A stretch of DNA of 64,000 bases, taken from NCBI GenBank assembly GCA_000421065.1, contig ATWD01000001.1:248001-312000 (forward strand), written 5' to 3'. Made by a program: the position numbers and the translations under genes. Shown piece by piece: positions 61,544 to 64,000 of the stretch (positions are counted from its first letter, which is position 1; every line of letters begins with the position of its first letter). The DNA comes from Acidobacteriaceae bacterium TAA 166. Lineage in GTDB: Bacteria; Acidobacteriota; Terriglobia; Terriglobales; Acidobacteriaceae. The notes under the pieces are model-generated. The model did no database searches, had not been told where the DNA came from, and saw nothing but the letters and a program-made list of their open reading frames with translations.

Positions 61544-64000
61544 TCAGCTATTTGCACGCCTCCCAAGAATCCACCGATACAGCGACGGTAGGACAAGCAG
61601 GGTGAGAAATGTGGATGTCACCAAGCCACCGATGACCACCGTTGCTAACGGCCTTTGTACTTCCGCCCCGGCCCCGGTCGAAAAAGCCATTGGAATGAAG
61701 CCGAGACTTGCGACCAGGGCTGTTGTTGCGACCGGTCGTAGGCGAGTCTCAGCGCCTTCAATGACCGCGTTGGTGATCGCATGCCCCTTAGCTACCAGTT
61801 CTCGAATGTAGCTCAGAAGAACAATGCCATTGAGAACGGCAATGCCGAAGAGTGCGATGAAGCCAACACCGGCGGATATGCTGAACGGCATTCCTCGCAC
61901 AAGTAAGGCGATGATGCCTCCTGTTGCCGCTAGAGGGATATTGAGGAAGATGAGCAGAGCTGGCATCGCCGAGCCGAAGTTCATAAACAGCAGCACAAAG
62001 ATCAGAGTCAACGCACACGGAACGACGATCATCAACCGCTTGCTCGCGCTTGTGAGCTGTTCAAATTGGCCGCCCCACTGAATCTCATAGCCACTGGGAA
62101 CTCGGACCTTGGCAGCAACCGCTTTCTGCGCTTCCGCAACGAAGCTTCCAAGATCGCGCCCTCGGACATTGACTTCCACGCTGATACGACGCTGCCCTCC
62201 TTCACGACTGATCTGCGCAGGCCCCACCTCATCCACGATATCGGCCAACTGAGCAAGCGGTATAAAGTGGCCGTCCTTGTCCCCAACACGGAGATTTGCG
62301 ATCGCGTCGTTACTATTGCGCTGCGTCTCCGGGAAGCGGACCTGGATTCCGAAGCGGCTGTTTCCTTCGAGTACCTCACCCACCGGCTTCCCACCAATGG
62401 CCTGGATGGTGTCCAGCACATCGGCAGCGTCGAGACCGTGACGTGCCAGGTCTTCGCGTCGCAATTTGATACGCAGGTACGGCAGTCCAGCAACTCGTTC
62501 AGCACGAACATCTGCTGCGCCCTTTACCTTGCTAACCGTGGCAGCGATTTCGTCTGCCTTGGTCTTTAAGACGGTCAGATCATCACCGAATAGTTTGATG
62601 GCAAGGTCACTTCGTGAACCACCTTCCATCAATTCCTGCACGCGCATCTGGATCGGCTGCGAAAAGCTGTAACCAGAGCCAGGTGCTTCTGCTTCGAGGC
62701 GTTCTTTCATGGCGGCGATGAGTTCAACCTTTGTGCGTCGTTTCGGCCACTGATCCACCGGTTTGAGGGCGATGTAGACATCACTCACGTCGATGGACAT
62801 CGGATCGGTCGCAACCTCAGGACTTCCCGTTCGGGTGACTACGCGCTCTACTTCAGGAAACTCCCGTAGAACACTCTCGATGATCTCGTTACCGTGCAAC
62901 GACTCCTTGACAGAGATACCAGGCACCCGGAACATCTCAATGAGAATTGAACCTTCGTCTAAAGACGGGATAAATTCAGCGCCCAGAAACGGAATCGCCG
63001 TGAGTGACACAAGGAAGAGTCCAAGCGCGATGCCGCACGTGAGCTTTGGATGCGAGATCGCCCGAAGCAGCACCGGCTGGTAAACAGCATTGAGCTTGTG
63101 CATCACCCAGGTTGGCTTCTCCTCCCTTTCTTTGCGGAGGAGATACCAACTCAGCACGGGCATCAACAGCAAGGCCAGAAGAAGCGACGCAAATAGCGCG
63201 AAGAGCACCGTCGCGGCCATCGGTTTAAACATCTTTCCTTCCACGCCGCTAAGAGCCAAGATAGGCACGTAGACCAAGAAGATGATGGCAACTCCGAAAA
63301 AGATGGGTTTTGCCACTTCGATACCGGCAAGGTAAATCGTATTCTCCACCGATTCACCTTCCTTACGGTGATGCAATCGCCGAAGAATGTTCTCGATCAT
63401 CACTACGGAACCATCTACGATGAGTCCGAAGTCGATGGCTCCAAGACTCATCAGATTGCCGGATATCTTTGCCTGCACCATACCGGTCACCGCAACGAGC
63501 ATGGAGATTGGAATCGCGACGGAAACGGCGATGCCCGCACGGAAACTACCGAGCAGCAGGAAGAGAATTGCAACGACGAGCAGTCCTCCTTCGGTCAAAT
63601 TGCGCGCAACGGTATGGATCGTTCGATCCACTAGCTCTTCCCGATCGAGGAGCGGTGTGATTTTCACACCTGTAGGAAGTGTCTGCTGAATCTCGTTGAG
63701 CTTCGTTTTGACATTGCCCGCGACCTCTCGCGAGTTCTCTCCGAGGAGCATCATGCCGATACCGATAACAATTTCTCCCTTGCCATCTTGTGTTGCAAAG
63801 CCACGCCGAACCATAGGAGCAAAGTGAACGGTTGCGACGTTTCGAATGATGATTGGTGTACCAGTCGGAGAAGCGGATACAACGATGTTCTCGATATCCG
63901 ACAGGCTTGTGATCAAACCTTCCCCGCGAATAAGCGATTGCTGTTCGTAGTGCTCCAGATAGGCGCCTCCCGCGTTCGCATTATTTTTTGAGATTGCTTC
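61544..64000 (-). CDS. CzcA/CusA-family heavy-metal RND efflux permease, N-terminus cut by window
   Basis: The frame is open from the last base of the window (minus strand) to the stop at 61544, about 818 residues, and lacks the N-terminal part. It starts in the periplasmic region (SKNNANAGGAYLEHY; RGEGLI) and includes ARNLTEGGLLVVAILFLLLGS, the helix-4 proton-relay motif DFGLIVDGSVVMIEN that marks the HME (CzcA) branch, and a GGSRSDLAIKLFGDDL periplasmic domain. It exports divalent or monovalent metal with a partner adaptor and outer-membrane factor, which are not in this window downstream. Confidence 0.9.
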   Translation of the reverse strand, partial: EAISKNNANAGGAYLEHYEQQSLIRGEGLITSLSDIENIVVSASPTGTPIIIRNVATVHFAPMVRRGFATQDGKGEIVIGIGMMLLGENSREVAGNVKTKLNEIQQTLPTGVKITPLLDREELVDRTIHTVARNLTEGGLLVVAILFLLLGSFRAGIAVSVAIPISMLVAVTGMVQAKISGNLMSLGAIDFGLIVDGSVVMIENILRRLHHRKEGESVENTIYLAGIEVAKPIFFGVAIIFLVYVPILALSGVEGKMFKPMAATVLFALFASLLLALLLMPVLSWYLLRKEREEKPTWVMHKLNAVYQPVLLRAISHPKLTCGIALGLFLVSLTAIPFLGAEFIPSLDEGSILIEMFRVPGISVKESLHGNEIIESVLREFPEVERVVTRTGSPEVATDPMSIDVSDVYIALKPVDQWPKRRTKVELIAAMKERLEAEAPGSGYSFSQPIQMRVQELMEGGSRSDLAIKLFGDDLTVLKTKADEIAATVSKVKGAADVRAERVAGLPYLRIKLRREDLARHGLDAADVLDTIQAIGGKPVGEVLEGNSRFGIQVRFPETQRNSNDAIANLRVGDKDGHFIPLAQLADIVDEVGPAQISREGGQRRISVEVNVRGRDLGSFVAEAQKAVAAKVRVPSGYEIQWGGQFEQLTSASKRLMIVVPCALTLIFVLLFMNFGSAMPALLIFLNIPLAATGGIIALLVRGMPFSISAGVGFIALFGIAVLNGIVLLSYIRELVAKGHAITNAVIEGAETRLRPVATTALVASLGFIPMAFSTGAGAEVQRPLATVVIGGLVTSTFLTLLVLPSLYRWILGRRANS

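Noticed and set aside
61331..61605. Overlapping short plus-strand frames before the CzcA stop
   Set aside because: Two frames of similar quality overlap, neither has a recognisable motif, and their 3' parts are antisense to the CzcA gene.
1..64000. CRISPR arrays, prophage, restriction or toxin-antitoxin systems
   Set aside because: Looked for repeat-spacer patterns, integrases, phage structural genes and paired small toxin/antitoxin genes; none seen.

Overview
The window reads as chromosomal DNA of a moderately GC-rich soil bacterium, most likely an Acidobacteriota member of the Terriglobia (Granulicella/Edaphobacter/Terriglobus type). The main evidence is a secreted von Willebrand-type protein of the VWFA-related class seen mostly in Acidobacteria (26224-27165), together with a creatininase-family secreted protein, a DUF1624 membrane protein, many short-chain dehydrogenases and many small NTF2-like (SnoaL/SgcJ) proteins. 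This is inference; no rRNA or tRNA gene was seen to confirm it.

Layout. 1-9.8 kb holds TetR regulators beside single redox genes, a myo-inositol-1-phosphate synthase, a decayed AraC gene, small dimeric alpha/beta-barrel proteins (NIPSNAP, ABM) and a frameshifted DinB gene. 9.9-13.7 kb is a four-gene leftward cluster (SDR, NmrA-like protein, epoxide hydrolase, SDR) facing a TetR gene, followed by an MFS exporter. 16.0-25.9 kb contains an SDR/ArsR divergent pair, then a leftward run of two MDR reductases, an S10-type carboxypeptidase, TetR, a GlxA-type regulator and a cyanamide-hydratase-type HD protein, and then ABM/TetR and Rrf2/NTF2 divergent pairs. 26.2-29 kb has the VWA protein and an intact IS1182-like element (27369-28922, 4-bp target duplication) that landed in a small inverted-repeat element. 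29-39 kb has further SDR/AraC and SDR/TetR pairs, a decayed AraC gene, a response regulator, a TetR/DUF308 pair sharing an operator motif, an Ohr peroxidase with a clear terminator, and EthD. 39.2-45.7 kb is a complete tripartite RND efflux locus (permease, adaptor, TetR, divergent outer-membrane factor). 45.8-49.3 kb holds a Tat-exported polysaccharide deacetylase, NTF2-like proteins and a HAD phosphatase. 49-53.7 kb is a cation/proton antiporter segment with two antiporters and two paralogous uncharacterised small proteins. 53.9-61 kb is mixed (DUF1624, creatininase, AraC, truncated ALDH, M23 lipoprotein, CsbD, remnants). 61.5-64.0 kb is the C-terminal part of a CzcA-type heavy-metal RND pump cut by the window edge.

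How the genes work together. The recurring unit is a dedicated one-component regulator (TetR, ArsR, AraC) next to or divergent from one NAD(P)-dependent oxidoreductase or small oxygenase-like protein, often with a palindrome in the intergenic space. This looks like a set of independently inducible detoxification or xenobiotic-response modules. Eight SDRs, three MDRs, eleven TetR-family genes and at least seven pseudogenes or fragments in 64 kb indicate an accessory region with active gain and loss. I found no CRISPR array, prophage or recognisable defence island.
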